Below, piece after piece: positions 9,505 to 17,352 of a stretch of DNA of 64,000 nt. The notes below the pieces were generated by a model. That model was not told the DNA's origin. It did not search any database and saw only the letters and a list, made by a program, of their open reading frames with translations. Both the position numbers and the translations under genes were made by a program. The stretch comes from Tropicimonas sp033101155 (GTDB taxonomy: Bacteria > Pseudomonadota > Alphaproteobacteria > Rhodobacterales > Rhodobacteraceae), in the NCBI RefSeq assembly GCF_033101155.1, contig NZ_JAWMPX010000001.1:1-64000 (forward strand), in the 5' to 3' direction. Position 1 is the first letter of the stretch. Each line of letters begins with the position of its first letter.

Positions 9505-9533
9505 CATATACGTGCTCGGATGCCGCATGGCAA
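9505..9533 (-). promoter_or_regulatory. Candidate sigma70 promoter for the rimP operon
   Basis: On the minus strand TTGCCA (9533-9528) and TATATG (9510-9505) are separated by exactly 17 bases. The predicted transcript start near 9498 gives a leader of about 85 nt containing a small ACAGC/GCTGT hairpin and then the terminator-like hairpin before rimP. Confidence 0.4.
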
Positions 9534-9619
9534 GGCCCCGTTTCCGCATATTCCCGCAATGGTGGGTGGTGCGAGGCCCGGCTCGCCCCTAAGCTGCGGG
9601 TCAGCAAGGGAGAAACCGG

Positions 9620-10825
9620 ATGCATGCCTATCCCGTCCTCATCAGCGCAGCAATCCTGGTCTATTGCCTGCTCTCCGCCGGAATTGGGCGTCGTGGCATC
9701 ACCATGCCGATGGTTTTTCTCAGCGTTGGCGTCCTGATCGGCTCGACCGGGCTGGAATTGAGCCACGACTCGGCCTCGGTCTTTCACGATATGGCGGAAG
9801 TCACCTTGGCGCTGTTGCTCTTTGCCGATGCCACCATGCTCGACCGCGATGCGCTGGACCGGCTCGGCGCACGGGCCGCGCGGATGCTGTTGATCGGCCT
9901 GCCTGTCGCGATCCTCCTGGGCGCGCTGATCAATTTCGCCCTGCTGCCCGGCTGGCCGTTCTGGGAGACCTGCCTGCTCGCCGCGCTGCTGGCCCCGACC
10001 GATGCCGCGCTCGGCCAGTCCATCCAATCCAATGAACGAATCCCGAAGACGATCCGAAACACGCTCAACGCCGAAAGCGGGCTCAATGACGGGCTTGCCC
10101 TGCCATTTGTGCTCTTCTTCGCTGGCATGGCGGTGGCGGAAGGCGATCCGGATCTCGGCAGCGGGTCTTTCCTCAGGCTTCTGGCGGCCCAGATTGGTCT
10201 CGGCGCACTGCTCGGGCTGGTGGTCGGAGCGCTGGCGGGGCTGGCGCGCAATGCCGCCGAAGATCGCGGTCTGATCGATCACGGGCTGGGGAAGGTGGCA
10301 ACGCTGGCGTTGATCGCGCTGATCTTCTTCGCTGCAGAACATGTGGGCGGCAATTCCTTCGTCGCCGTCTTCGTCTCCGGCATGGCCTATGCCAATACCG
10401 CGAAGGGCACGGTGAGCCAGGCGCGAGAATTCATCGAGGGAGACGGGCAGTTCTTCGCGATCCTGAGCTTCTTCTTCATCGGTGCGCTGTTCGCCCCGGT
10501 GGCCATCGAACATGCCTCGGTGACCGGCCTTCTGCTGATCGCACTCTCGCTCCTCGTCGTACGGCCGGTTGCGATCTGGATCTCGCTGATCGGCACCGAT
10601 TGCCGCCCGAACGAACGGCTCTTCTATGGCTGGTTTGGCCCGCGCGGGCTGGCCACCGCCCTATTTGCGGTTTTCGTGATCATGGACTTCGAAAAGCTCG
10701 ACAAGGGGAACCCGCTTCTCGTCACGGCGATCATGGCGGTTCTGATCTCGGCCTTCGTCCATGGGATCACGGCGAAATACGCCTGCGACATCTTCCGCCT
10801 CGAAGGTGAGGATGAGGACAGCTAG
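9620..10825 (+). CDS. CPA1-type cation/proton antiporter (NhaP-like)
   Basis: 401-residue integral membrane protein with about 12 hydrophobic segments through residue 385. The family-typical acidic pairs are visible: LLAPTDAALG near residue 132 and NAESGLNDGLALP near residue 150, the conserved ion-binding region of the sodium (or potassium)/proton antiporters. A C-terminal GWFGPRGLATALFA motif also matches the family. There is no large cytoplasmic tail or TrkA domain, so it is a short form. GGGAGAAA lies upstream of the ATG. The gene is monocistronic and divergent from the rimP operon. Whether it moves sodium or potassium cannot be told. Confidence 0.9.
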   Translation: MHAYPVLISAAILVYCLLSAGIGRRGITMPMVFLSVGVLIGSTGLELSHDSASVFHDMAEVTLALLLFADATMLDRDALDRLGARAARMLLIGLPVAILLGALINFALLPGWPFWETCLLAALLAPTDAALGQSIQSNERIPKTIRNTLNAESGLNDGLALPFVLFFAGMAVAEGDPDLGSGSFLRLLAAQIGLGALLGLVVGALAGLARNAAEDRGLIDHGLGKVATLALIALIFFAAEHVGGNSFVAVFVSGMAYANTAKGTVSQAREFIEGDGQFFAILSFFFIGALFAPVAIEHASVTGLLLIALSLLVVRPVAIWISLIGTDCRPNERLFYGWFGPRGLATALFAVFVIMDFEKLDKGNPLLVTAIMAVLISAFVHGITAKYACDIFRLEGEDEDS

Positions 10826-10998
10826 GCTCCTCTCGCCTAACAAAGGATTTCCTGCCGACCCTTGATGCGCGCTTGGTTTCCGGGAGGGCGATTCAGAGAG
10901 CTGCGACCCGAGACCGGTTTGCCGTTAGACGCTTCAACCGATTGCGCCCATCAGCAGTGAAAAGGCTTTCATGTCAGACGCATATCGGAGAAGCTGAA

Positions 10999-11541
10999 AT
11001 GACGACAGGTCACATATTCATGGCGATGAGCCTCGATGGATTTGTTGCGAGAGACGACTTCGGCCTTGATTGGCTGATGAAGCAAAAGACCGACGGTGAA
11101 GATCACGGCTATGAAGCGTTCATGGAGTCCGTTGATGGGCTTGTGATGGGGAGTGGTTCGTTTCGGACCATGTTGACATTTGATGCCTGGCCTTACGAGA
11201 AGCCCGTTGTGGTATTGAGCAAAACCCTGAAACCAAAAGATATTCCCGCGGATTTGCGCGATAAGGTCAGCATTAGCGATCAAGCACCTCAACGCCTCAT
11301 GGCGTCCCTGTCGGAACAAGGTTGGGAACGTGCCTACATCGACGGCGGAAAAATAATCCAGAGCTTCATTCGTGAGGGTCTCATCGCAGATATGATCGTG
11401 ACGATTGTCCCAATCCTTATCGGGGAAGGCAAACGAATGTTCGGGCCGCTGAACGCGGATATTGACCTGCAACTCCTGGACTCGAAGTCATTCGCCTCTG
11501 GTTTGGTCACATCGAAATACAAAGTTTCCAGGGGTTCCTGA
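10999..11541 (+). CDS. Dihydrofolate reductase-family protein (RibD C-terminal domain)
   Basis: 180 residues. MSLDGFVAR near residue 10, a GSGSFRTM segment near 50, PVVVLSKTL, then YIDGGKIIQSFIREGLID-like and PILIGEGKRMF motifs are typical of the RibD_C/DHFR-like family found in many bacteria as stand-alone proteins (YwjB, YyaP type). These probably reduce a pterin- or flavin-like substrate with NAD(P)H, but most have no assigned role. Start at 10999 follows GGAGAAG; the upstream extension is not family-like. The gene is AT-richer than its neighbours (30 of 60 bases GC on the line 11041-11100), suggesting recent transfer. Confidence 0.8.
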   Translation: MTTGHIFMAMSLDGFVARDDFGLDWLMKQKTDGEDHGYEAFMESVDGLVMGSGSFRTMLTFDAWPYEKPVVVLSKTLKPKDIPADLRDKVSISDQAPQRLMASLSEQGWERAYIDGGKIIQSFIREGLIADMIVTIVPILIGEGKRMFGPLNADIDLQLLDSKSFASGLVTSKYKVSRGS

Positions 11542-11627
11542 CCACCAACTGATGGTTTCGCACAGGGATATTGGACCCCCACCCGATGCCCTGCCTCAAT
11601 CGCGTCTCTCTTGTCCGGTGAGGAACA

Positions 11628-12239
11628 CTAGGCCCCGCTCGCCTGCTTGCGATAGGCCGTCCAGTTCCGCCAGAGCCACCAGCCAGCGCCCAAGGCAACC
11701 GCTGCGGCAAGGATCACGCCCGCGCCATTGACGATCAAGGAAGCGATGACCGAAATCTGGTCGGCAAAAAAGTAGCCCAGAAGCGCGTATCCCGTGGACC
11801 AGACAGCCGCGCCCAAGACAGCTGCGGCGGTGAAGGTCATCCAGCGCAACCCTGCTGCACCACCGATATAGGACGTCCAGGGCCCCATTGGAGAGACGAC
11901 AGTCCGCGCGCCGATCACCGCCGCCGCGCCCCACTGGTCGACCAGCGCCTCGGCGCGGGCGATAAGCCCGGCGCGGGAGGGGCTGGCCTTGAGGCGGTCC
12001 ATGAGTTTCGGTCCGCCCAGGCGGGCAATGCCGAAGGCCGTCTGGTCGCCGAGGACAAAACCGAGAAACGCAACCGCGATGACCTGCCACAGCACGAGAT
12101 CCCCGGCTGCGGCGAACCCTCCCGAGGCCATGACGAGCATCGACGACGGCAACGGGATGGCGAGACAGGACGCCGACACGACGCCTGCAATCAGGAACAG
12201 CCCGTAGAGGGGCACAAGTGCGAGCAGCGTGTCGATCAT
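11628..12239 (-). CDS. DedA/SNARE-associated family membrane protein
   Basis: 203 residues with four to five membrane segments. It carries the DedA-family pieces: an N-terminal helix with PLPSS near residue 30, LGDQTAFGIARLGG near 65, and the PWTSYIGGAAGLRWMTF-like region near 120, matching the R-x3-P-x2-x-G-type signature only loosely. DedA proteins are thought to move undecaprenyl phosphate or other lipids across the inner membrane and support membrane energy balance. It overlaps the 122-residue membrane gene upstream by ATGA, so the two are translationally coupled. Confidence 0.8.
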   Translation of the reverse strand: MIDTLLALVPLYGLFLIAGVVSASCLAIPLPSSMLVMASGGFAAAGDLVLWQVIAVAFLGFVLGDQTAFGIARLGGPKLMDRLKASPSRAGLIARAEALVDQWGAAAVIGARTVVSPMGPWTSYIGGAAGLRWMTFTAAAVLGAAVWSTGYALLGYFFADQISVIASLIVNGAGVILAAAVALGAGWWLWRNWTAYRKQASGA

Positions 12240-12604
12240 TTCCGGCGCTCTTCATGGAAGGCTTCGGCGCCGGCACGGACGATCCCGGTCAGTTCTTCAA
12301 GCGTGACGCCCTTTTGCGCCGCGATCTCCTCCATGGTGATCGGCTCACGCTCTCGATCCTTGGGCGGCGGGCCGATCTTCAGGATTTCCTCGCGCAGGAC
12401 CTTCGGCGGCAGATGATAGGACATGGACACGTAGCGCGGACGCATCCACGCCTCCAGCGCCTGCTCACGCGGGACACGGCCGTGAAAATCGCCCAAATGC
12501 AGCAGGAATTTGCCTCCGAAGAACAGCATCACGAGGAGTGCCGCGGCAAAGATGCCGAAGGCCACAGGCTGTTCCTTGAGAAAAAATCGCAGGGCGTTGC
12601 GCAT
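12236..12604 (-). CDS. Small membrane protein of unknown function, coupled to DedA
   Basis: 122 residues: a short basic N-terminus, one hydrophobic membrane helix (about residues 14-36), then a soluble part with two proline-rich stretches (YHLPPKVLREEIL, IGPPPKDRER) and a C-terminal helix. I do not recognise the family. The tail was probably cytoplasmic or periplasmic DNA-unrelated; the TMEEIAAQKGVTLEELTGIV segment looks like a small helix-turn-helix but is too short to claim DNA binding. It overlaps the DedA start by four bases, which makes a shared role in the membrane likely. Confidence 0.7.
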   Translation of the reverse strand: MRNALRFFLKEQPVAFGIFAAALLVMLFFGGKFLLHLGDFHGRVPREQALEAWMRPRYVSMSYHLPPKVLREEILKIGPPPKDREREPITMEEIAAQKGVTLEELTGIVRAGAEAFHEERRK

Positions 12605-12616
12605 GGCCGCTCCCGG

Positions 12617-12641
12617 TTTGACGTCACTTCAAGACGTCAAA
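12617..12641. promoter_or_regulatory. Perfect 9-bp inverted repeat upstream of the DedA operon
   Basis: TTTGACGTC and GACGTCAAA flank a 7-base spacer, 13 bases from the start codon at 12604. It could be an operator, or a hairpin in the message after the CDGSH gene. No T-run follows it on the minus strand. A second hairpin (GGCGCG/CGCGCC) lies at 12651-12670. Confidence 0.45.
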
Positions 12642-12672
12642 CGCAGCAGGGCGCGCTTTCCGTCGCGCCTTT

Positions 12673-13314
12673 CTAGCTTTCTTCGGCGTCGTCGCGCCAG
12701 CCCGCGTCCCGATGCGAACCGTCGCAGAAAGGCTTGTTTCCGGATTGGCCGCAGCGACAGAGCACAAATTTCGCGGCACTCCCGCCCTCCGCATCCATCG
12801 GTACCGGCGGGGCAATCCCCTGCACCCAATACGGACCGTCCTTTTGCACGGAAATTCCGGCACGGTCCGCGAAGAGCTGTCCCGCTTCCTCTCCGGGCGC
12901 CGACATCTGCAACGCGCCCGAGGGACAGGCGCGCACAACCGCCTCGACCTCCGCCACGCTTCCCTTGTCCGGCTGGATCCAGGGCCGTTGCTGATCGGAG
13001 AAGATATGTGCCGCCAGACGGCCGCACTCGGCGGCATGGGCGCACAGGCGCGGGTTGAAATGGACGGTTACTTCTGCGCCCTCATAGGCGATGACCCGAT
13101 CCCGACCGGCCGGCGTTCCGCCCCGGCTCTCGAAACCAATCTTCGCATGCGTTCCGTCGCAGAAGGGCTTGTTGGCGCTCGCCCCGCAGCGGCAAAGCGC
13201 CATCACGGGTCTCGTTTCGACAGCTTCGCCATCCATTCGGGCGATCATGGCCCCCCCCTTGACGATGAGTGGTCCGTTCTCGCGTTCCTCGATGGACGTG
13301 TCCTGCTCGCTCAT
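12673..13314 (-). CDS. Dual CDGSH iron-sulfur domain protein with a divergent ferredoxin-like centre
   Basis: 213 residues in three parts. Residues about 40-60 hold a CDGSH motif (CRCG..NKPFCDGTH), the ligand set (three Cys, one His) of a [2Fe-2S] cluster. The middle, about 75-145, matches the Fer4_19 type of divergent 4Fe-4S domain (LCAHAAECGRLA ... RACPSGAL). Residues about 185-205 hold a second CDGSH motif (CRCGQSGNKPFCDGSH). Such proteins carry electrons or clusters; the partner is unknown. The start at 13314 follows GGAGG; the open frame extends another 142 codons into the iminopeptidase antisense and is rejected. It follows the iminopeptidase gene by 56 bases on the same strand. Confidence 0.9.
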   Translation of the reverse strand: MSEQDTSIEERENGPLIVKGGAMIARMDGEAVETRPVMALCRCGASANKPFCDGTHAKIGFESRGGTPAGRDRVIAYEGAEVTVHFNPRLCAHAAECGRLAAHIFSDQQRPWIQPDKGSVAEVEAVVRACPSGALQMSAPGEEAGQLFADRAGISVQKDGPYWVQGIAPPVPMDAEGGSAAKFVLCRCGQSGNKPFCDGSHRDAGWRDDAEES

Positions 13315-13370
13315 GGCTGGCCCTCCTCCTGCTGACATTCCAACCAGGATAGGCCGAAAGCCCGTATTTT

Positions 13371-14360
13371 CTACAGACCGAGTTTCGTGGCCTGACGCAC
13401 AATGGCGTTCGTCACGCGCACAAGCTGCTCCGAGATCCCCGCCTCGCTCAGCGCATGACCCGCCATCCCGACCATCCACAATTCGCCGCGCGACCAACGC
13501 TCCGTCACCTCCCAGGCCGAGCGCGGCGGACAGATCATGTCGAACCGTCCCTGCACGACCGTGCCGGAGATATGGGCAATCAACGGCATGTCCTCGAGTA
13601 TCTGCGCATCCCGTTCCAGCCAGCCCTTGTGTCGGAAATAATGGTTCTCCAGCCTTGCGAAAGCACGGGCATATTGCCCCGGAGCCTCGCCATGCGCACC
13701 TTCGCTGCGCACCGTCGCCAGCGCATTTTCCCAGCGACACCAGGCGCGGGCGAAATGGGTCTGCTCGGAGATGTCATTGCCGAAGAGCCGCTTGCCATAG
13801 GCGGCGATCAGGTCGCCCCTTTCATCCTCGGGAATGATGCCAGAGAAGAGTTGCCATTCCTCCGGATGAAATTGCCCAGCGCCGCCGCCATAGAACCAGT
13901 CGAGCTCGCGTTGCATCATCAGGAAAACGCCGCGCAGAACGAGATAGGCCGCACGATCCGGGTGAGTCTGCGCATAAAGCAGCGCCAGCGTCGCCCCCCA
14001 GGAGCCACCAAAGACGACCCAACGGTCGATGCCGAGCCGCTCCCGGATCGCCTCGATATCGTGCACAAGGTGCCACGTCGTGTTGGCCTCGACCGATGCA
14101 TTGGGGCGCGACATGCCGCAGCCGCGCTGGTCGAAAAGGACGATTCGATAGTGATTGGGGTCGAAATAGCGCCGCATAGCAGGCGAGCAGCCTCCACCCG
14201 GCCCACCGTGCAGCACCACGACCGGAATCCCGTCGGGATGCCCGCATTGCTCCACATAGAGCTTGTGGCCGTCGCCAACATCCAGCAGACACCGGTCGAA
14301 AGGCTCGATCGATGGGAAAAGATAGTGCAGTGCGCTTTTCTGTCCTGCAACCCGATCCAT
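13371..14360 (-). CDS. pip: Prolyl iminopeptidase (alpha/beta hydrolase, family S33)
   Basis: 329 residues. The sequence has the oxyanion-hole motif HGGPGGG near residue 55, the nucleophile elbow GGSWG near 118, the catalytic Asp in VQGRFDMICPP and the catalytic His in MAGHALSE near the C-terminus; length and YVEQCGHPDG opening are typical. It removes N-terminal proline from peptides in the cytoplasm. The start MDRVAG at 14360 is chosen by family length; a start 12 codons upstream (14396) is possible because neither has a clear ribosome binding site. Divergent from ubiG. Confidence 0.93.
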   Translation of the reverse strand: MDRVAGQKSALHYLFPSIEPFDRCLLDVGDGHKLYVEQCGHPDGIPVVVLHGGPGGGCSPAMRRYFDPNHYRIVLFDQRGCGMSRPNASVEANTTWHLVHDIEAIRERLGIDRWVVFGGSWGATLALLYAQTHPDRAAYLVLRGVFLMMQRELDWFYGGGAGQFHPEEWQLFSGIIPEDERGDLIAAYGKRLFGNDISEQTHFARAWCRWENALATVRSEGAHGEAPGQYARAFARLENHYFRHKGWLERDAQILEDMPLIAHISGTVVQGRFDMICPPRSAWEVTERWSRGELWMVGMAGHALSEAGISEQLVRVTNAIVRQATKLGL

Positions 14361-14428
14361 ATGAGAGCTATATAGCGGTCTGAAACCCGGCGCCACGCCG
14401 AAGCGACCGCCCCGATTGAAGGAGCCGC

Positions 14429-15178
14429 ATGATGAACACGAGCCAGACCACTGTCGATCCGGCCGAGGTTGCCAAATTCGAGGCGATGGCCGCCGATTGG
14501 TGGGACCCGACGGGCAAGTTCAAGCCGCTGCACATGCTCAACCCGACCCGGCTCGACTACATCACGCGTCAGATTGCCGCCGAGTTCGACCGCGACCTCA
14601 CCGCGCCGAAACCTTTCGAAGGGCTGCGCCTGCTCGATATCGGTTGCGGCGGCGGGCTGCTCTCGGAGCCGATGGCACGGCTTGGCGCAACGGTTGTCGG
14701 AGCGGATGCGGCGGAACGGAACATTCCCGTGGCGCAGATCCATGCAGAGCAAAGCGGGCTGGAGATCGACTACCGCTGCATCACCGCCGAAGAGATGGCG
14801 GCTGCAGGCGAGCGATTCGACGTGGTGCTGAACATGGAAGTGGTCGAGCATGTCTCCGACCCGCTGGCCTATCTGACGGCCTGTCATGACCTTCTCAAAC
14901 CCGGCGGGCTGATGATCTGCTCGACCATCAACCGCAACCCCAAGAGCTTCGCGATGGCCATTGTCGGGGCGGAATGGGTGATGCGCTGGCTGCCCAAGGG
15001 CACCCATGAGTGGAACAAGTTCATCACCCCGGACGAGCTGAAGGACCTGATCTCCCGCGCCGGTCTGCGGCCGGAAGATGCGACGGGCTTCGTCTTCAAC
15101 CCGGTCTTGTGGAGCTGGTCGCTCTCGTCGAAGGACCTTTCGGTGAACTACGTGACAGCGAGCACGCGGCCGGCCTGA
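14429..15178 (+). CDS. ubiG: Ubiquinone biosynthesis O-methyltransferase UbiG
   Basis: 249 residues. SAM-dependent methyltransferase that does both O-methylations in ubiquinone synthesis. Class I motif I is LDIGCGGGLL near residue 71, with VVGADAAE as motif II, FDVVLNMEVVEHV as motif post-I and KPGGLMICSTINRN as motif III. The family opening VDPAEVAKFEAMAADWWDPTG-like (FxxxAxxWWDP) is present at residues 12-28. Two ATG codons stand side by side at the start and AAGGAGCC precedes them. Confidence 0.96.
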   Translation: MMNTSQTTVDPAEVAKFEAMAADWWDPTGKFKPLHMLNPTRLDYITRQIAAEFDRDLTAPKPFEGLRLLDIGCGGGLLSEPMARLGATVVGADAAERNIPVAQIHAEQSGLEIDYRCITAEEMAAAGERFDVVLNMEVVEHVSDPLAYLTACHDLLKPGGLMICSTINRNPKSFAMAIVGAEWVMRWLPKGTHEWNKFITPDELKDLISRAGLRPEDATGFVFNPVLWSWSLSSKDLSVNYVTASTRPA

Positions 15179-15219
15179 GCCATTTCGCGCAAGGCGAACC
15201 GCGCCAGAACGCGATGCGT

Positions 15220-15771
15220 TCAGATGACGGATATCAGGTCATAGGCGGCCAACTCGGTGTAGCGGGACGGCCCCCTGCCAAGCTCCGACTGGATCAGCGA
15301 GACTCTCTCTGCATGAAATGAGAGTGTCATCTCAAGGCTGTAGACACCAAGGAACTCGGCGAGGCGCTCGGCTGCCGGCCCGGTCGGCGCGCGGTTGAAT
15401 CGGGCGAGCGTGACATGTGGGCGGAAGCGGCGGCGCTTCAGGGAGATGCCGCTATTGCGAGCCGCCGTGGAGACCTTCTCTTGCAGGTGGACCAATGCCG
15501 GGCTGGGATCGATGGCGGCGAAGAGCAGGTCCGGGGTCGGGCTGCTGAAAAGATCGAGACCCTTGATGTCGATATCCAACGCCGGGTGATGGATCTCGGA
15601 CAGCGCAAGATGCAGCTCCTCGGCCTGATCGTGGTCGATCTCGTCCAGGAAAACCAAGGTCAGATGCATGTTCTCGCGCGGTGAAATGCGGCCAGCCGGG
15701 ATGCGGGCGGCGAGCGCTTCAAGCTGGTCAAGCGCGGCCTCGGGCAGCGTGATGGCAATGAAGCAGCGCAT
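15220..15771 (-). CDS. thpR: RNA 2',3'-cyclic phosphodiesterase (2H family)
   Basis: 183 residues with the two HxTx motifs that define 2H phosphodiesterases: HLTLVFLDEI near residue 37 and HVTLARF near residue 125. The opening MRCFIAITLPE is typical of the ThpR/LigT proteins, which hydrolyse 2',3'-cyclic phosphate ends of RNA and can form 2'-5' ligated RNA. It is the last gene of the comF-grxC-nitrilase-marR-thpR run, three bases after the marR gene. Confidence 0.92.
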   Translation of the reverse strand: MRCFIAITLPEAALDQLEALAARIPAGRISPRENMHLTLVFLDEIDHDQAEELHLALSEIHHPALDIDIKGLDLFSSPTPDLLFAAIDPSPALVHLQEKVSTAARNSGISLKRRRFRPHVTLARFNRAPTGPAAERLAEFLGVYSLEMTLSFHAERVSLIQSELGRGPSRYTELAAYDLISVI

Positions 15772-15774
15772 GGC

Positions 15775-16215
15775 TCAACTCGCGCCGAGCTTCTCGCGCA
15801 GCTCTCGCAGCACCGGCAGCGCCTGGCGCACCCGCTCGGGGCCGATCTCCGCCACGACCTCGGCGATGATCGGCGAGACCGCCGCGATGGCCGCCTCGCG
15901 CGCGGCGCGCCCCGAAGGGCTGATGGTGATGAACTTGCGCCGCGCGTCATCCCAATCTGGGCGGACGTGGATATGCCCGGCCCATTCGAGCTTGGACAGC
16001 GTGTTGCTCATCGCGCCGCGTGTCAGGTGGAAGGCCTGCGCAAGCTGCGCGGGGGTGCGCTCCTCGCCGACGCGGGCGAGATGGTTCAGCACCGAGAACT
16101 GGCTCAGCTCCATCCCCTTGGGGAGCGCCTTAGTCAGGCGATTATGTGCCAGTTGGTCGATGGTGAATATCTCGGAGAAGAGCGCGACGGCGAGGCTGTC
16201 ATTTGGCTGCGTCAT
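15775..16215 (-). CDS. MarR-family transcriptional regulator
   Basis: 146 residues with a winged helix-turn-helix: ERTPAQLAQAFHLTRGAMSNTLSKLEWAGHI near residues 55-85 is the HTH and recognition helix, and PDWDDARRKFITISPSG is the MarR wing. MarR proteins are dimeric repressors that release DNA on binding small phenolic or oxidised ligands. Its ligand and targets are unknown. Start overlaps the stop of the amidohydrolase gene by ATGA, and thpR follows after 3 bases, so it is internal to an operon rather than divergent to its targets, which is less usual for MarR. Confidence 0.9.
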   Translation of the reverse strand: MTQPNDSLAVALFSEIFTIDQLAHNRLTKALPKGMELSQFSVLNHLARVGEERTPAQLAQAFHLTRGAMSNTLSKLEWAGHIHVRPDWDDARRKFITISPSGRAAREAAIAAVSPIIAEVVAEIGPERVRQALPVLRELREKLGAS

Positions 16216-17045
16216 CTCGGGTCACCATAGGGCCGATCATGGCTCAGGGACGGGACACGGGCACGCGCGCGGGCGATGGCCTCCTTGTCGAGATTGATCA
16301 ACGTGACCCCGGGCGTCTCACCGGCATCCGCCAGAACTTCGCCCCAGGGGGCGACGGCCATTGTGTGGCCATAGGTCGAGCGCTGCTTGCCCCGCGCGCT
16401 GGCATGCTGGCCGCATTGGGCGGGTGCGAGCACATAGGCGCCGTTCTCGATCGCGCGGGCGCGCAGGAGCGGTTCCCAATGGGCCGCTCCGGTGACAGGC
16501 GAGAAGGCCGCCGGGATGGTCAGGATATCGGCGCCGGCGCCGGCCAGGCCGCGATAAAGATACGGGAAGCGGATGTCGTAGCAGATCGTCATGCCGATCT
16601 TGCCGAAGGGCGTCTCGGCCAGCACAGCCGCCTCGCCCGGCCGGTAGCCAGCGGATTCGCGGTAGGTTTCGACCTTGGAGACCGTCACGTCGAACATGTG
16701 GATCTTGTCGTAGCGCGCGACGATCCCGCCCGCCGGGTCGATCAGGAAGGAACGGTTGGCAAAGCGCCCGTCCGGATCGTCGGTCTTCAGCGCCAGCGAC
16801 CCGATCAGCAGCCAGATGCCGTGTTTGGCCGCAGCCTCGCGCAGACCGGCGAGCGTTATGTCCTCGCTCTCAGGACGCAGCACCTCCTGCTGTCGGGTCC
16901 GGCTGGCAGACAGGCAATTGGTCACCTCCGGCGTCAGAACGAAGCCCGCCCCCTCTCCGACCGCCTCGTCCAGCAGGGACAGCGTTAGCGGCAGGTTCGC
17001 TTCGGGGTCATCCGACACATTGAGTTGCAGCAGCCCGGCGCGCAT
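16212..17045 (-). CDS. Carbon-nitrogen hydrolase (Nit1-type; probable deaminated-glutathione amidase)
   Basis: 277 residues of the nitrilase superfamily. The Glu-Lys-Cys triad is visible: LTPEVTN near residue 40, YDKIHMFD near 115 and MTICYDIRFPYLY near 150. The Nit1/YafV branch repairs deaminated glutathione; the neighbour glutaredoxin nine bases upstream fits a glutathione link. This pairing with grxC is common in alphaproteobacteria. Exact substrate is an inference from the branch and the neighbour. Confidence 0.9.
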   Translation of the reverse strand: MRAGLLQLNVSDDPEANLPLTLSLLDEAVGEGAGFVLTPEVTNCLSASRTRQQEVLRPESEDITLAGLREAAAKHGIWLLIGSLALKTDDPDGRFANRSFLIDPAGGIVARYDKIHMFDVTVSKVETYRESAGYRPGEAAVLAETPFGKIGMTICYDIRFPYLYRGLAGAGADILTIPAAFSPVTGAAHWEPLLRARAIENGAYVLAPAQCGQHASARGKQRSTYGHTMAVAPWGEVLADAGETPGVTLINLDKEAIARARARVPSLSHDRPYGDPR

Positions 17046-17054
17046 GGCGGTCGC

Positions 17055-17318
17055 TCAGCCCTCCGCGTTCAGCATCGGGTCGAGCTTTCCGGCGCGTTCC
17101 AGCGCGTAGAGCTCGTCACAGCCACCGATATGGGTGCCGCCGATGAAGATCTGCGGCACGGTGTAACCGCCATTCGCACGGTCCATCATCTCCTGACGCC
17201 GCTGCGGTTCGCGCGCGACATCGACCTCCGCGAAGGACACATCCTTCTGCGTCAGCAGGCGTTTGGCGGCATGGCAGAAGCCGCAGAAAGGCGTTGTATA
17301 GATTTCGACAGGTTGCAT
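17055..17318 (-). CDS. grxC: Glutaredoxin 3
   Basis: 87 residues. MQPVEIYTTPFCGFCHAAK gives the thioredoxin-fold opening with the active site CGFC; TVPQIFIGGTHIGGCDEL is the glutathione-binding cis-proline and GG-CD motif. It reduces disulfides with glutathione in the cytoplasm. The start at 17318 gives the family length; the open frame extends 37 codons upstream into the gap after comF and a second ATG lies four codons upstream. It sits between comF (34 bases) and the nitrilase-family gene. Confidence 0.95.
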   Translation of the reverse strand: MQPVEIYTTPFCGFCHAAKRLLTQKDVSFAEVDVAREPQRRQEMMDRANGGYTVPQIFIGGTHIGGCDELYALERAGKLDPMLNAEG

Positions 17319-17352
17319 GATCACCGGCATTCCGAACATTCCGGCGCGGACC

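Noticed and set aside
7066..10035. A plus-strand open frame of 989 codons opposite nusA and rimP
   Set aside because: Antisense shadow; it crosses several real genes and the start of the antiporter gene.
11541..11627. Possible insertion-sequence end after the RibD-like gene (an ATTGGACCCCC-type stretch)
   Set aside because: Only a dozen bases recall known IS ends; no second end or transposase is near.
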